Shown here one piece after another: positions 15,751-22,703 of a stretch of DNA of 25,326 nt; positions within the stretch are counted from its first letter, which is position 1; each line of letters begins with the position of its first letter. Source of the stretch: JANLUX01 sp031366005 (GTDB lineage: Bacteria > Bacteroidota > Bacteroidia > AKYH767-A > OLB10); contig JANLZB010000039.1 in assembly GCA_031366005.1 (NCBI GenBank), positions 1 through 25,326 of the forward strand. The letters run 5' to 3'. The translations under genes were made by a program, and so were the position numbers. The notes below the pieces were generated by a model that saw only the letters and a list, made by a program, of their open reading frames with translations, was not told the origin of the DNA and did no database searches.

Positions 15751-16545
15751 ATGAAACAATATCTCGATTTACTTCAGCACGTGCTTGCTAATGGCGCGCA
15801 GAAACAAGACCGCACCGGAACCGGAACTGTAAGTGTTTTCGGTTATCAAATGCGCTTTAATCTTGCAGAAGGATTTCCATTGCTTACAACTAAAAAGCTG
15901 CATACAAAATCCATTATTCATGAACTGCTTTGGTTTTTGAAGGGAGACACCAACATTGATTATCTTAAAAAAAACGGAGTAACCATTTGGGATGACTGGG
16001 CTGATGCAAATGGAAACCTCGGTCCTGTTTACGGACATCAATGGAGATCATGGAGTACTGCAGATGGAAAAACGATTGACCAGATAACCCAGGTTATTGA
16101 AACAATTAAAAAAAATCCTGACTCACGCAGAATGATTGTGAGTGCATGGAATGTGGGTGACATTGATAAAATGAAATTACCACCTTGCCATGCATTGTTC
16201 CAGTTTTATGTTGCCAACGGAAAATTAAGTTGCCAGCTTTATCAACGCAGCGCGGATATTTTTCTTGGCGTTCCTTTTAATATTGCTTCGTATGCATTGC
16301 TTACCTGCATGATTGCCCAGGTGTGTGGATTGAAACCGGGAGAATTTATACATACTTTAGGTGATGCTCATATTTATTCCAATCATTTTGAACAGGTAAA
16401 TCTTCAACTTACACGGACACCCCGACCTCTGCCAACACTCCAGATGAATCCACTCGTGAAAAATATTTTTGATTTTAAGTACGAAGATTTTTTTATTTCC
16501 AATTATAATCCCCATCCTCACATCAAAGCGGCTGTTGCAGTATAA
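15751..16545 (+). CDS. thyA: Thymidylate synthase
   Basis: 264 residues, the same length as E. coli ThyA with matching residue numbers. It converts dUMP and 5,10-methylene-THF to dTMP and DHF. Catalytic Cys146 lies in LPPCHALFQFYV. Phosphate-binding Arg21 is in DRTGTG, and Q165-R166-S167-A168-D169 and Asn177 (VPFNIASYALL) bind dUMP. The C-terminus IKAAVAV closes over folate as in the family. folA follows 71 bp downstream on the same strand, a classic pairing in which FolA recycles the DHF made here. A 10-bp hairpin with one bulge (16545-16568) starts at the last base of the stop codon. Confidence 0.97.
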   Translation: MKQYLDLLQHVLANGAQKQDRTGTGTVSVFGYQMRFNLAEGFPLLTTKKLHTKSIIHELLWFLKGDTNIDYLKKNGVTIWDDWADANGNLGPVYGHQWRSWSTADGKTIDQITQVIETIKKNPDSRRMIVSAWNVGDIDKMKLPPCHALFQFYVANGKLSCQLYQRSADIFLGVPFNIASYALLTCMIAQVCGLKPGEFIHTLGDAHIYSNHFEQVNLQLTRTPRPLPTLQMNPLVKNIFDFKYEDFFISNYNPHPHIKAAVAV

Positions 16546-16568
16546 ATACGAAATCAAATTTCCGTATT
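16545..16568 (+). other. Hairpin between thyA and folA
   Basis: AATACG-AAAT (16545-16554) pairs with ATTT-C-CGTATT (16558-16568) across a 3-nt loop with one bulged C. It is not followed by a clean T run, so it may be an RNA-processing or mRNA-stability element or a weak attenuator between the two genes. Downstream, TTTAATTCTTAATT occurs twice before the folA start. Confidence 0.35.
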
Positions 16569-16616
16569 AATTTAATTCTTAATTCTGTATTCATATTTTT
16601 AATTCTTAATTACCTT

Positions 16617-17102
16617 ATGTTACTTTCTCTCATAGTTGCAGTTGCCAAAGGCAATGTTATCGGTGGCGATAATAAATTGCTTTGGCATCTTCCGGCTGAT
16701 CTCAAACATTTTAAAAATGTAACTATGGATCACCCAATTATTATGGGAAGAAAAACTTTTGAATCCATTGGCAAACCTTTACCTGGAAGAAAAAATATTG
16801 TGGTAACACGACAGGAAGATTATGTGGCTGAAGGATGTACTGTGGTAAATAATTTACAGGAAGCAATTAATCTTTCTGAAAAAGAAGGAGAAGTTTTTAT
16901 TATTGGCGGAGCTGAAATTTTTCGTCAGTCAATTCCTGCAGCTGACAAAATTTATCTTACACGAATTGATCATGCATTTGATGGAGATGTATTTTTTCCC
17001 GATCTTAATTTTTCAGAATGGAAATTAGTCAAGTATGTAAAATACCATGCTGATGAAAAAAATAAATATGAATATTCTTTTGCTGAATATGAGAGACAAT
17101 AA
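16617..17102 (+). CDS. folA: Dihydrofolate reductase
   Basis: 161 residues, typical DHFR length. It reduces DHF to THF with NADPH. Visible motifs: LIVAVAKGNVIGGDNKLLWH at the start, LPADLKHFK with the acidic active-site Asp28, the NADPH-binding IIMGRKTFESIGKPLPGRKN, and EVFIIGGAEIFRQSIP. The ATG at 16617 fits the family N-terminus. Probably expressed with thyA. The stop codon is immediately followed by a long inverted repeat (17104-17190) that fills the gap to convergent clpX. Confidence 0.96.
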   Translation: MLLSLIVAVAKGNVIGGDNKLLWHLPADLKHFKNVTMDHPIIMGRKTFESIGKPLPGRKNIVVTRQEDYVAEGCTVVNNLQEAINLSEKEGEVFIIGGAEIFRQSIPAADKIYLTRIDHAFDGDVFFPDLNFSEWKLVKYVKYHADEKNKYEYSFAEYERQ

Positions 17103-17103
17103 T

Positions 17104-17190
17104 CAGTTGATAGTTGAAAGTGGACAGTTGATAGTTTAATTTGCGTAAGCCCAACTTTCAACTGTCCACTTTCAACTGTAAACTGCCAAC
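17104..17190. repeat. GTTGAAAG/GTTGACAG long inverted repeat (copy 3)
   Basis: A perfect 20-bp inverted repeat: AGTTGAAAGTGGACAGTTGA at 17112-17131 and its reverse complement at 17158-17177, with a 26-nt spacer. Weaker pairing continues outward in 7-bp units. It fills the 90-bp gap between folA and clpX, convergent genes, and the clpX TAG stop directly abuts the AACTA end of the element. It could act as a bidirectional terminator or processing site. Confidence 0.75.
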
Positions 17191-17192
17191 TA

Positions 17193-18437
17193 CTAAGCTA
17201 CCTTTAACTGATTAATATTAGTCTTACCTAATTTCTCAGTTGCGTAGTCAAGGGTAATTTCAAACTCTTTGATATTTTTTCCGGAAGGAACTTCAAACAT
17301 TGCATCAAGCATGATGGCCTCGCAGATGCTGCGCAAACCTCTTGCGCCAAGCTTAAACTCTATTGCTTTGGTAACAATATAATCCAGAACAGCATCATCA
17401 AAAACAAGCTTTATATGTTCCATTTCAAAAAGCTTTTGATACTGTCTCATCAACGCATTTTTTGGCTCAGTTAAAATCGCTCTGAGTGAATCCTGATCCA
17501 ACGGACTTAAATGAGTAATTACAGGTAATCGCCCGATCAACTCAGGTATCAAACCAAAACTTTTTAAATCAGCAGGACTGATGTATTGATAAATATTTTC
17601 TTTATCAATACTTGCACGATCACCTTTTTTAGAAAAACCTAAGGAGTTAGCATTTAATCTTCGTGAAATTATTTTTTGAATACCGTCAAAGGCACCACCG
17701 CAGATAAATAAAATATTATGAGTGTTTACCGGAATCATTTTCTGTTCAGGATGCTTACGTCCTCCCTGTGGCGGAACATTGATAATGGTACTTTCCAATA
17801 GCTTTAGCAAACCTTGCTGTACACCTTCACCTGAAACATCACGGGTAATAGATGGATTATCTCCTTTGCGGGCAATCTTGTCAATCTCATCTATGTAAAC
17901 AATTCCTCTTTCAGCAAGTGAAACATCATAATCTGCAGCCTGCAATAAACGTGTTAACACACTCTCAACATCTTCACCCACATAACCTGCTTCAGTAAGA
18001 ACCGTTGCATCCGCAATGCAAAAAGGAACTTTCAACATGCGTGCAATAGTACGTGCAAGCAATGTTTTTCCGGTTCCTGTTTCACCCACCATGATAATGT
18101 TTGATTTGTCAATCTCTACCTCATCCCTGTGTGCTTTTTGCTTATGCAATAATCTTTTATAATGATTATAAACAGCCACAGCAATTACTTTCTTTGCTTC
18201 ATTCTGCCCGATCACATATTCATCTAACAGTTTTTTTATTTCGATCGGCTTTGGCAATGTAAGCGGGGTACCAATGCTGTTTTTCAGTTTATGGTCACTT
18301 TCATCACCAATGATCTGTTGTGCCTGTGCAACACATTGATCGCAGATATGTCCGTTAACTCCGGCAATCAATACATTAACTGCGCTCTTATCGCGTCCGC
18401 AAAAGGAGCAGATTATTTCAGAATTGTTCTTTTTCAC
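17193..18437 (-). CDS. clpX: ATP-dependent Clp protease ATP-binding subunit
   Basis: 414 residues. The N-terminal zinc-binding domain has Cys10, Cys13, Cys32 and Cys35 (CSFC ... CDQC). The AAA+ domain has Walker A GETGTGKT (118-125), the substrate pore loop GYVG (151-154), Walker B VYIDE with Asp183/Glu184, and the ClpX RKH loop (in GGRKHPEQKM). ClpX unfolds tagged proteins and feeds them to ClpP, encoded just upstream. The gene is separated from clpP by 140 bp holding a strong hairpin terminator (18511-18552) and a TATCTTTA box (minus, 18479-18486), so it probably has its own promoter. Confidence 0.97.
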   Translation of the reverse strand: MKKNNSEIICSFCGRDKSAVNVLIAGVNGHICDQCVAQAQQIIGDESDHKLKNSIGTPLTLPKPIEIKKLLDEYVIGQNEAKKVIAVAVYNHYKRLLHKQKAHRDEVEIDKSNIIMVGETGTGKTLLARTIARMLKVPFCIADATVLTEAGYVGEDVESVLTRLLQAADYDVSLAERGIVYIDEIDKIARKGDNPSITRDVSGEGVQQGLLKLLESTIINVPPQGGRKHPEQKMIPVNTHNILFICGGAFDGIQKIISRRLNANSLGFSKKGDRASIDKENIYQYISPADLKSFGLIPELIGRLPVITHLSPLDQDSLRAILTEPKNALMRQYQKLFEMEHIKLVFDDAVLDYIVTKAIEFKLGARGLRSICEAIMLDAMFEVPSGKNIKEFEITLDYATEKLGKTNINQLKVA

Positions 18438-18478
18438 TTTTTGAGAATTAAAGGATTAGGATATACCTAAAATTTTTG

Positions 18479-18486
18479 TAAAGATA
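18479..18486 (-). promoter_or_regulatory. Possible -7 box of clpX
   Basis: TATCTTTA on the minus strand, one mismatch from TAnnTTTG, 42 nt before the clpX start and downstream of the clpP terminator. A T-rich block (TTTTTTTATG) lies 20 nt upstream. Confidence 0.35.
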
Positions 18487-18510
18487 CGGACGATTAGAGT
18501 TAATAACATA

Positions 18511-18552
18511 AAAAAATTGTCCATACTTACTTGTTGATAAGCATGGACAATT
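18511..18552 (-). terminator. Intrinsic terminator between clpP and clpX
   Basis: ATGGACAATT (18543-18552) and AATTGTCCAT (18515-18524) form a perfect 10-bp stem, extended inward by TAAG/CTTA after one mismatch. On the minus strand the stem runs into a T run (six A at 18511-18516 on the plus strand). It lies 26 nt after the clpP stop. Confidence 0.75.
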
Positions 18553-18577
18553 GTGAGTAAATTTAAATATTAAATTC

Positions 18578-19261
18578 TTATTTTGCTTTAGTGCGTGTAA
18601 GCACTTCATCAATCATTCCGTAATCTTTGGCTTCTTGTGCAGTCATCCAGTAATCACGGTCAGAATCTTTCCAAACTGTCTCATAATCTTTTCCTGAATG
18701 ATTTGCAATGATCTCATAGAGCTCTTTCTTAAGCTTCTGAATTTCGCGTGCTGTAATTTCGATATCAGATGCCTGTCCTTCTGCTCCACCCATTGGCTGA
18801 TGAATCATCACACGTGCATGTTTTAATGCACTGCGTTTTCCTTTTGTTCCTGAACATAATAAAACTGCCGCCATACTTGCAGCCATACCGGTGCAAATCA
18901 TAGCCACATCCGGTTGAACATATTGTATGGTATCATAAATTCCAAGACCAGCATACACAGATCCACCCGGACTGTTTACATATAAAGTGATATCACGTTT
19001 TGCATCAGAAGATTCAAGAAATAACAATTGTGCCTGTATGATATTGGCAACATAATCATTGATACCAACACCAAGGAAAATAATACGATCCATCATCAAT
19101 CTCGAAAAAACATCCATCTGTGCTACATTCATCTGGCGCTCTTCAATTATAGTGGGAGAAATATAATCTGCATACACCGAATTGATGTAACCATGCACAC
19201 CTGCACTACTCATACCACGGTGTTTAACTGCGTACTTTGTAAATTCTTTTGTGAAATCCAT
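18578..19261 (-). CDS. clpP: ATP-dependent Clp protease proteolytic subunit
   Basis: 227 residues. Catalytic triad is visible: Ser129 in CTGMAASMAAVLL, His154 in VMIHQPMGGA, and Asp203 in DSDRDYWMTAQEA. The oxyanion/substrate strand NSPGGSVYAGLGIYDTIQ is intact. The N-terminal ~30 residues (MDFTKEFTKYAVKHRGMSSA onward) are longer than the E. coli propeptide, as in other Bacteroidota, and may be processed. ClpP forms the 14-mer chamber that works with ClpX. It follows tig by 87 bp on the same strand and ends at a terminator before clpX. Confidence 0.97.
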   Translation of the reverse strand: MDFTKEFTKYAVKHRGMSSAGVHGYINSVYADYISPTIIEERQMNVAQMDVFSRLMMDRIIFLGVGINDYVANIIQAQLLFLESSDAKRDITLYVNSPGGSVYAGLGIYDTIQYVQPDVAMICTGMAASMAAVLLCSGTKGKRSALKHARVMIHQPMGGAEGQASDIEITAREIQKLKKELYEIIANHSGKDYETVWKDSDRDYWMTAQEAKDYGMIDEVLTRTKAK

Positions 19262-19348
19262 AATTGTTTTATTTAGTAAGTTCTTTTACTATGATTATAA
19301 TAAAATTGTTTCAAAACTTTAAACATCAAATGTTAAACCTTAAACATT

Positions 19349-20728
19349 TTAATGTTCGTGATGATGTTCATGCTGATGATCACGCATCATTTGCCCAAAC
19401 TCTTCGTGTGTTACTTTCCTGGTTTCTTTAGATACTATTTGATTCAGGTATTCAAACACTTTGCGTGAACTGATATTTTCAGCAGCACGTTCAACAGAAT
19501 CTTCCTTAGCGAGATAACCTTTTACTGTTTCCTGTAATTTTTCTTCTGTTAACATGTGAGCCTGCCCATATCTCACAAACTGATCAATGATAAGATTGCG
19601 TGCATAAGCTTCAATCTCTTCATTGGTGACCTCCATATTATTATCACGGAAAATTTTTGTTTCAATTAAGCGCATTTTTAAATCATGAGCGTAGTGTTTA
19701 TATTCTTTACCAAGTTGCTCTTCTGTTATTTTCTTATTCGTTTGCATTAACCAACGCTTAAGAAACTCATCAGGCAGATTAATGTTTGTCTCATTCAGAA
19801 AATAATCTTCAAGGTCATGCTTAAGTTTATGCTCACTTTCGTTACGATACGATTGAGCAATCTCTTCACGAATCTTTTCTCGAAACTCTTCCTCCGTTTT
19901 TACATTTCCTTCACCATAGACTTTATCAAATAATTTTTCATTGATCTCTGCTTTGGCAACTTTGTGAATCTGATCAATCGTAAAACGAAAATTGTGATTG
20001 TGATCTGAAGCATCTTTTTCTTTTAATCCTAAGAGATATTTCACTTCCTCCTTGCTGTCTATTGCAACAACGGGATTAAAGTCAACACTCTCCCCAATCT
20101 TTTTATTAATTAATTGTGCTTTAACATTAGCATCCGAAATTTTATCAATCAGCAAATATGCTTTGTTAGTAATGCCACCTTCTTTCAATTCGCCATTATC
20201 ATTCAACTCTTCCACTTTAACAAATACGGAAGAATCTGCATCTGTAATCTCAGGATTAAGATAATCACCATGCTGTTTTTGCAGACGTTCAATCTCTTCG
20301 TTTATTGTTTTATCGTCAACCGAAATTTCATAATAAGTAAAAGTCTTAGCCGGTGGCAGTGTTAAATTAATTTGAGGAGCCAGTCCCATCTCAAAAGCAA
20401 ATTCAAAATCTTCAGGATTCTCCCAGTTCATTTCAAAGTCATTTTCAGGCTTTGGAAGAGGAGCACCCAGTAAATTAAGCTTTTGTTCACTGATATATTT
20501 ATCCACTGATTCAGCCACCAGACGATTCAATTCATCAGCCAGCAATGCTTTTCCATACATCTTACGAACCATACCAACAGGTACCATTCCCGGACGAAAA
20601 CCAGGCATATTTACCTTTTTTGAATACTTTTTTATCGCATCATCCACCGGACCTTTATAATCTTCCGGCTTCAACTGTATTTTTAAAACAGCATTTAAAT
20701 CGTCAATCTTTTCTTGTGTAATGTTCAT
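19349..20728 (-). CDS. tig: Trigger factor (ribosome-associated chaperone)
   Basis: 459 residues. The N-terminal ribosome-binding domain carries GFRPGMVP (43-50), matching the trigger-factor signature GFRxGxxP. A middle FKBP-like region (~150-260) is poorly conserved, as usual for Bacteroidota trigger factors, so prolyl isomerase activity is doubtful. The C-terminal chaperone arms (~265-430) are helical and charged. The last residues, DHQHEHHHEH (450-459), are a His-rich tail that could bind metal, as SlyD tails do. Trigger factor beside clpP and clpX is a conserved arrangement. The start codon lies 2 nt from a GTTGAAAG repeat element (copy 4). Confidence 0.93.
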   Translation of the reverse strand: MNITQEKIDDLNAVLKIQLKPEDYKGPVDDAIKKYSKKVNMPGFRPGMVPVGMVRKMYGKALLADELNRLVAESVDKYISEQKLNLLGAPLPKPENDFEMNWENPEDFEFAFEMGLAPQINLTLPPAKTFTYYEISVDDKTINEEIERLQKQHGDYLNPEITDADSSVFVKVEELNDNGELKEGGITNKAYLLIDKISDANVKAQLINKKIGESVDFNPVVAIDSKEEVKYLLGLKEKDASDHNHNFRFTIDQIHKVAKAEINEKLFDKVYGEGNVKTEEEFREKIREEIAQSYRNESEHKLKHDLEDYFLNETNINLPDEFLKRWLMQTNKKITEEQLGKEYKHYAHDLKMRLIETKIFRDNNMEVTNEEIEAYARNLIIDQFVRYGQAHMLTEEKLQETVKGYLAKEDSVERAAENISSRKVFEYLNQIVSKETRKVTHEEFGQMMRDHQHEHHHEH

Positions 20729-20730
20729 TT

Positions 20731-20810
20731 TTGAAAGTTGAAAGTGAAAGTTGATAATTGATAGTTAAAATCGCGTACTGCAACTGTCAACTCTCAATTA
20801 TCAACTCTCA
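20731..20810. repeat. GTTGAAAG/GTTGAGAG inverted repeat (copy 4)
   Basis: The left arm GAAAGTTGATAATTGATAGT begins at 20746 and ends one base on at 20766; it pairs with 20789-20809 at 19 of 21 positions, spacer 22 nt. Extra 7-bp units extend it to the tig start. It sits between tig and tRNA-Leu. Here, unlike the other copies, one arm forms the 5' leader of a gene. Confidence 0.7.
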
Positions 20811-20820
20811 TCTAATTTAG

Positions 20821-20902
20821 TGCGGATGAAGGGACTCGAACCCCCACGCCCTGCGGCACCAGATCCTAAGTCTGGCTCGGCTACCAATTACGACACATCC
20901 GC
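20821..20902 (-). tRNA. tRNA-Leu (anticodon TAG)
   Basis: 82 nt on the minus strand. The acceptor stem GCGGATG pairs with CATCCGC, with A as discriminator. The anticodon stem CCAGA/TCTGG encloses CTTAGGA, giving anticodon TAG for CUA/CUN leucine codons. A long class II variable arm (TGCCGCAGGGCGT) and T loop TTCGAGT are present. CCA is not encoded (the next bases are CTA), so it is added after transcription. A TATTTTTG box is 28 nt upstream of the 5' end. Confidence 0.95.
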
Positions 20903-20929
20903 CTCTGTTCAGATTTTTTAAACAGGCGG

Positions 20930-20937
20930 CAAAAATA
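20930..20937 (-). promoter_or_regulatory. Putative -7 box of tRNA-Leu
   Basis: TATTTTTG on the minus strand, a TAnnTTTG match, 28 nt before the mature tRNA 5' end, leaving a short 5' leader for RNase P. No clear -33 element. Confidence 0.45.
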
Positions 20938-20976
20938 GGATATTTTTTAAAGCCAGTTTTGTGTTTCTTATCCATC

Positions 20977-20984
20977 TATTTTTG
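20977..20984 (+). promoter_or_regulatory. Putative -7 box of the flavin reductase gene
   Basis: TATTTTTG, a TAnnTTTG match, 19 nt before the ATG at 21004. TTTTG at 20957-20961 is 15 nt upstream, shorter than the usual spacer. Confidence 0.35.
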
Positions 20985-21003
20985 ATCACTCCAAATTAAT
21001 TTT

Positions 21004-21888
21004 ATGCCCATCATCAATCCCAAAGAATTAAAGCCACAGGAATTTCATGCATATATGTTAGGAGCCATTGCTCCACGTCCTATCGCATTTGCGAGTACAA
21101 TTGACAAGAATGGAAATCCGAACCTGAGCCCTTTCAGTTTTTTTAATGCCTTTGGCAGTAATCCTCCTTTGTTAATATTCAGTCCTGCTTTGCGCGGAAG
21201 AGATGGTGCTACAAAAAACACATTGGATAATGTACGTGAAGTGGGTGAAGTAGTAATTAATGTGGTTACTTATGATATGGTTCAACAGGCATCATTGGCA
21301 AGCACTGAATATCCTAAAGGAGTTAATGAATTTGTTAAAGCAGGCTTTACACCTGAACCATCTCATTTAATTAAACCATTTCGCGTTAAGGAATCGCCCG
21401 TGCAGATGGAATGTAAAGTGCGAGAAATAATTCAGACCGGAACTTATGGTGGAGCTGCGATGCTCGTGATATGCGAGATATTATTAATGCATATTAAAGA
21501 AGAAGTATTAAACGAACAAGGTAAAATTGATCAGACAAAAATTGATTTGGTTGCACGCATGGGCGGTGATTATTATTCACGCAGTGCAAAAGGAATATTC
21601 ATTGTTCCCAAACCGAATACTAAGATTGGTATTGGTATTGATCAACTACCTGAACAAATCCGCAACAGCACTATTCTTACAGGTAATGATCTCGGTATGC
21701 TTGCCAATGTTGAGCAATTACCCTCTGAAGAAGAGATGACAGAATTTAAAAAAGATACCTCCGTACAAAAATTAATAGCAGCATTAAAAGATGATGCAAC
21801 AAATAAAATTACAGTGCAACATATTGCGGCACGAGCGCATTTAGCAGCTAATAATATAAGTGAAGCATGGAAAGTATTAATGCTATGA
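21004..21888 (+). CDS. Flavin reductase family protein (FMN-binding split barrel)
   Basis: 294 residues. The N-terminal ~200 residues match the flavin-reductase-like FMN-binding split-barrel domain: LGAIAPRPIAFASTIDKNGN, then PNLSPFSFFNAFGSNPP, KNTLDNVREVGEVVINVV, PVQMECKVREI. The region from ~205 onward (IGIGIDQLPEQIRNSTILTG and the helical LANVEQLPSEEEMTEFKKDT onward) is an added C-terminal segment of ~90 residues seen in Bacteroidota versions. Such proteins bind FMN and may reduce flavin for a partner oxygenase or act as oxidoreductases; no partner gene is adjacent, so the substrate is unknown. Monocistronic on the plus strand. Confidence 0.85.
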   Translation: MPIINPKELKPQEFHAYMLGAIAPRPIAFASTIDKNGNPNLSPFSFFNAFGSNPPLLIFSPALRGRDGATKNTLDNVREVGEVVINVVTYDMVQQASLASTEYPKGVNEFVKAGFTPEPSHLIKPFRVKESPVQMECKVREIIQTGTYGGAAMLVICEILLMHIKEEVLNEQGKIDQTKIDLVARMGGDYYSRSAKGIFIVPKPNTKIGIGIDQLPEQIRNSTILTGNDLGMLANVEQLPSEEEMTEFKKDTSVQKLIAALKDDATNKITVQHIAARAHLAANNISEAWKVLML

Positions 21889-22184
21889 ACTGTTTTTCCC
21901 TCGTAAAAAATTTTTTTCTTTTACATTTTCTCCTCGTAAAAACATGATTCTCCGAGAGTAATTAACATTATCGTATTGTTAATAACCGCATAATTGAAGA
22001 TTTGAATCATTGTTGATGACAGTGCTGAAAGCCGCTACCATAGCCATTTTCAATATCTTTATATAAACACTTAAACAATGTTTTACCTCTGAAAACCATG
22101 TTTTAAGTATTGTTGATAAGTCATGTTTCCTCTCGTAAAAAAAGGTTTTTAGCAATGTACATTTATCCCACTAAAATCTTAAAA
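21889..22184. promoter_or_regulatory. Repeat-rich leader region upstream of the SWIB gene
   Basis: CTCGTAAAAA occurs at 21900-21909, 21933-21942 and 22132-22141. Near the 3' side are three CATGTTT-like units (CAATGTTTTACCTC, CCATGTTTTAAG, TCATGTTTCCTCTC) at 22-25 bp spacing between about 22074 and 22135, and TTAACA/TGTTAA arms flank a 9-nt centre near 21963-21983. A TATCTTTA box is near 22055. No coding frame is credible. Binding sites for a regulator, or for the DNA-binding product itself, are possible. Confidence 0.4.
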
Positions 22185-22610
22185 ATGGCAACTAAAAAAT
22201 CAGCAAAGAAAGGCGGAGCTAAAAAAGCTCCTGCTAAAAAAGCTCCTGCTAAAAAAGGCGGAGCAAAGAAAGCAGCGAAGAAAGCTCCTGCTAAAAAAGC
22301 TCCTGCTAAAAAGAAAGCAGCTCCTAAAAAAGCAAAGGCAGCTGGTCCTAAAGTAAAAAGGACTCCTAACGCAGCTTTTATGCGTCCAATGAACATCAGC
22401 AGCTCATTAGCTGAAGTAGTAGGCAGCAAACCAATGCCACGCACTGAAGTTGTTAAAAGAGTGTGGGAGTACATTAAGAAAAACAATCTGCAGGATCCAA
22501 AAGAGAGGCGTAACATTAACGCTGATCAAAATCTGCAAAGAGTTTTTGGCGGAAAGAAAACCGTTAGCATGTTTGAGATGACTAAACTCATCAATAACCA
22601 GTTGAGCTAA
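22185..22610 (+). CDS. H1-like Lys/Ala-rich tail fused to a SWIB/MDM2 domain (chromatin-like protein)
   Basis: 141 residues from ATG 22185. An in-frame ATG at 22110 would add 25 residues from the repeat-rich leader; the MATKKSAKKGG start fits better. Residues ~2-58 are histone-H1-like with AKKAP/AKKGG pentapeptide repeats, encoded by 15-bp units (GCTAAAAAAGCTCCT at 22218-22232, 22233-22247, 22290-22304). Residues ~62-138 are a SWIB domain: RPMNISSSLAEVVGSKPMPR, VVKRVWEYIKKNNLQDPKER, then INADQNLQRVF and VSMFEMTKLINNQL. Bacterial SWIB proteins are known in Chlamydiae and Bacteroidota, and this combination suggests a nucleoid-binding role. The domain calls are strong; the function is inference. 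Confidence 0.88.
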   Translation: MATKKSAKKGGAKKAPAKKAPAKKGGAKKAAKKAPAKKAPAKKKAAPKKAKAAGPKVKRTPNAAFMRPMNISSSLAEVVGSKPMPRTEVVKRVWEYIKKNNLQDPKERRNINADQNLQRVFGGKKTVSMFEMTKLINNQLS

Positions 22611-22632
22611 TTCGTTTCTTTGTTTAAGAAAA

Positions 22633-22659
22633 AAATCCCGCCTTATCGCGGGATTTTTT
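22633..22659. terminator. Bidirectional intrinsic terminator between the SWIB gene and fabI
   Basis: AAATCCCGC (22633-22641) and GCGGGATTT (22648-22656) form a perfect 9-bp stem with a 6-nt loop. There is a T run to 22659 and an A run before the stem from 22629, so it serves both converging genes. Confidence 0.85.
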
Positions 22660-22703
22660 ATTTATAAATTGATTAAATGAGAAAGTAATTCAAAAGATAA
22701 AAC

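Noticed and set aside
17104..17190. CRISPR array
   Set aside because: The units are 7 bp, imperfect and arranged as an inverted pair, with no regular repeat-spacer pattern and no cas genes.
19262..19348. Promoter or terminator between tig and clpP
   Set aside because: TGTTTAA repeats and a TATAAT-like string are present, but no TAnnTTTG box with correct spacing and no stable hairpin, so co-transcription seems more likely.
22110..22184. 25-residue N-terminal extension of the SWIB protein
   Set aside because: The extension lies in the repeat-rich leader and has no H1-like composition. ATG 22185 begins the typical Lys/Ala tail.
22218..22304. Satellite or iteron array
   Set aside because: The 15-bp units are in codon phase and encode the AKKAP pentapeptide tail, so they are explained by the protein.
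22163..22516. Minus-strand 117-residue Ala/Phe/Gly-rich frame
   Set aside because: Antisense of the AKKAP repeats; the hydrophobic look is a product of the complement of Lys/Ala codons.
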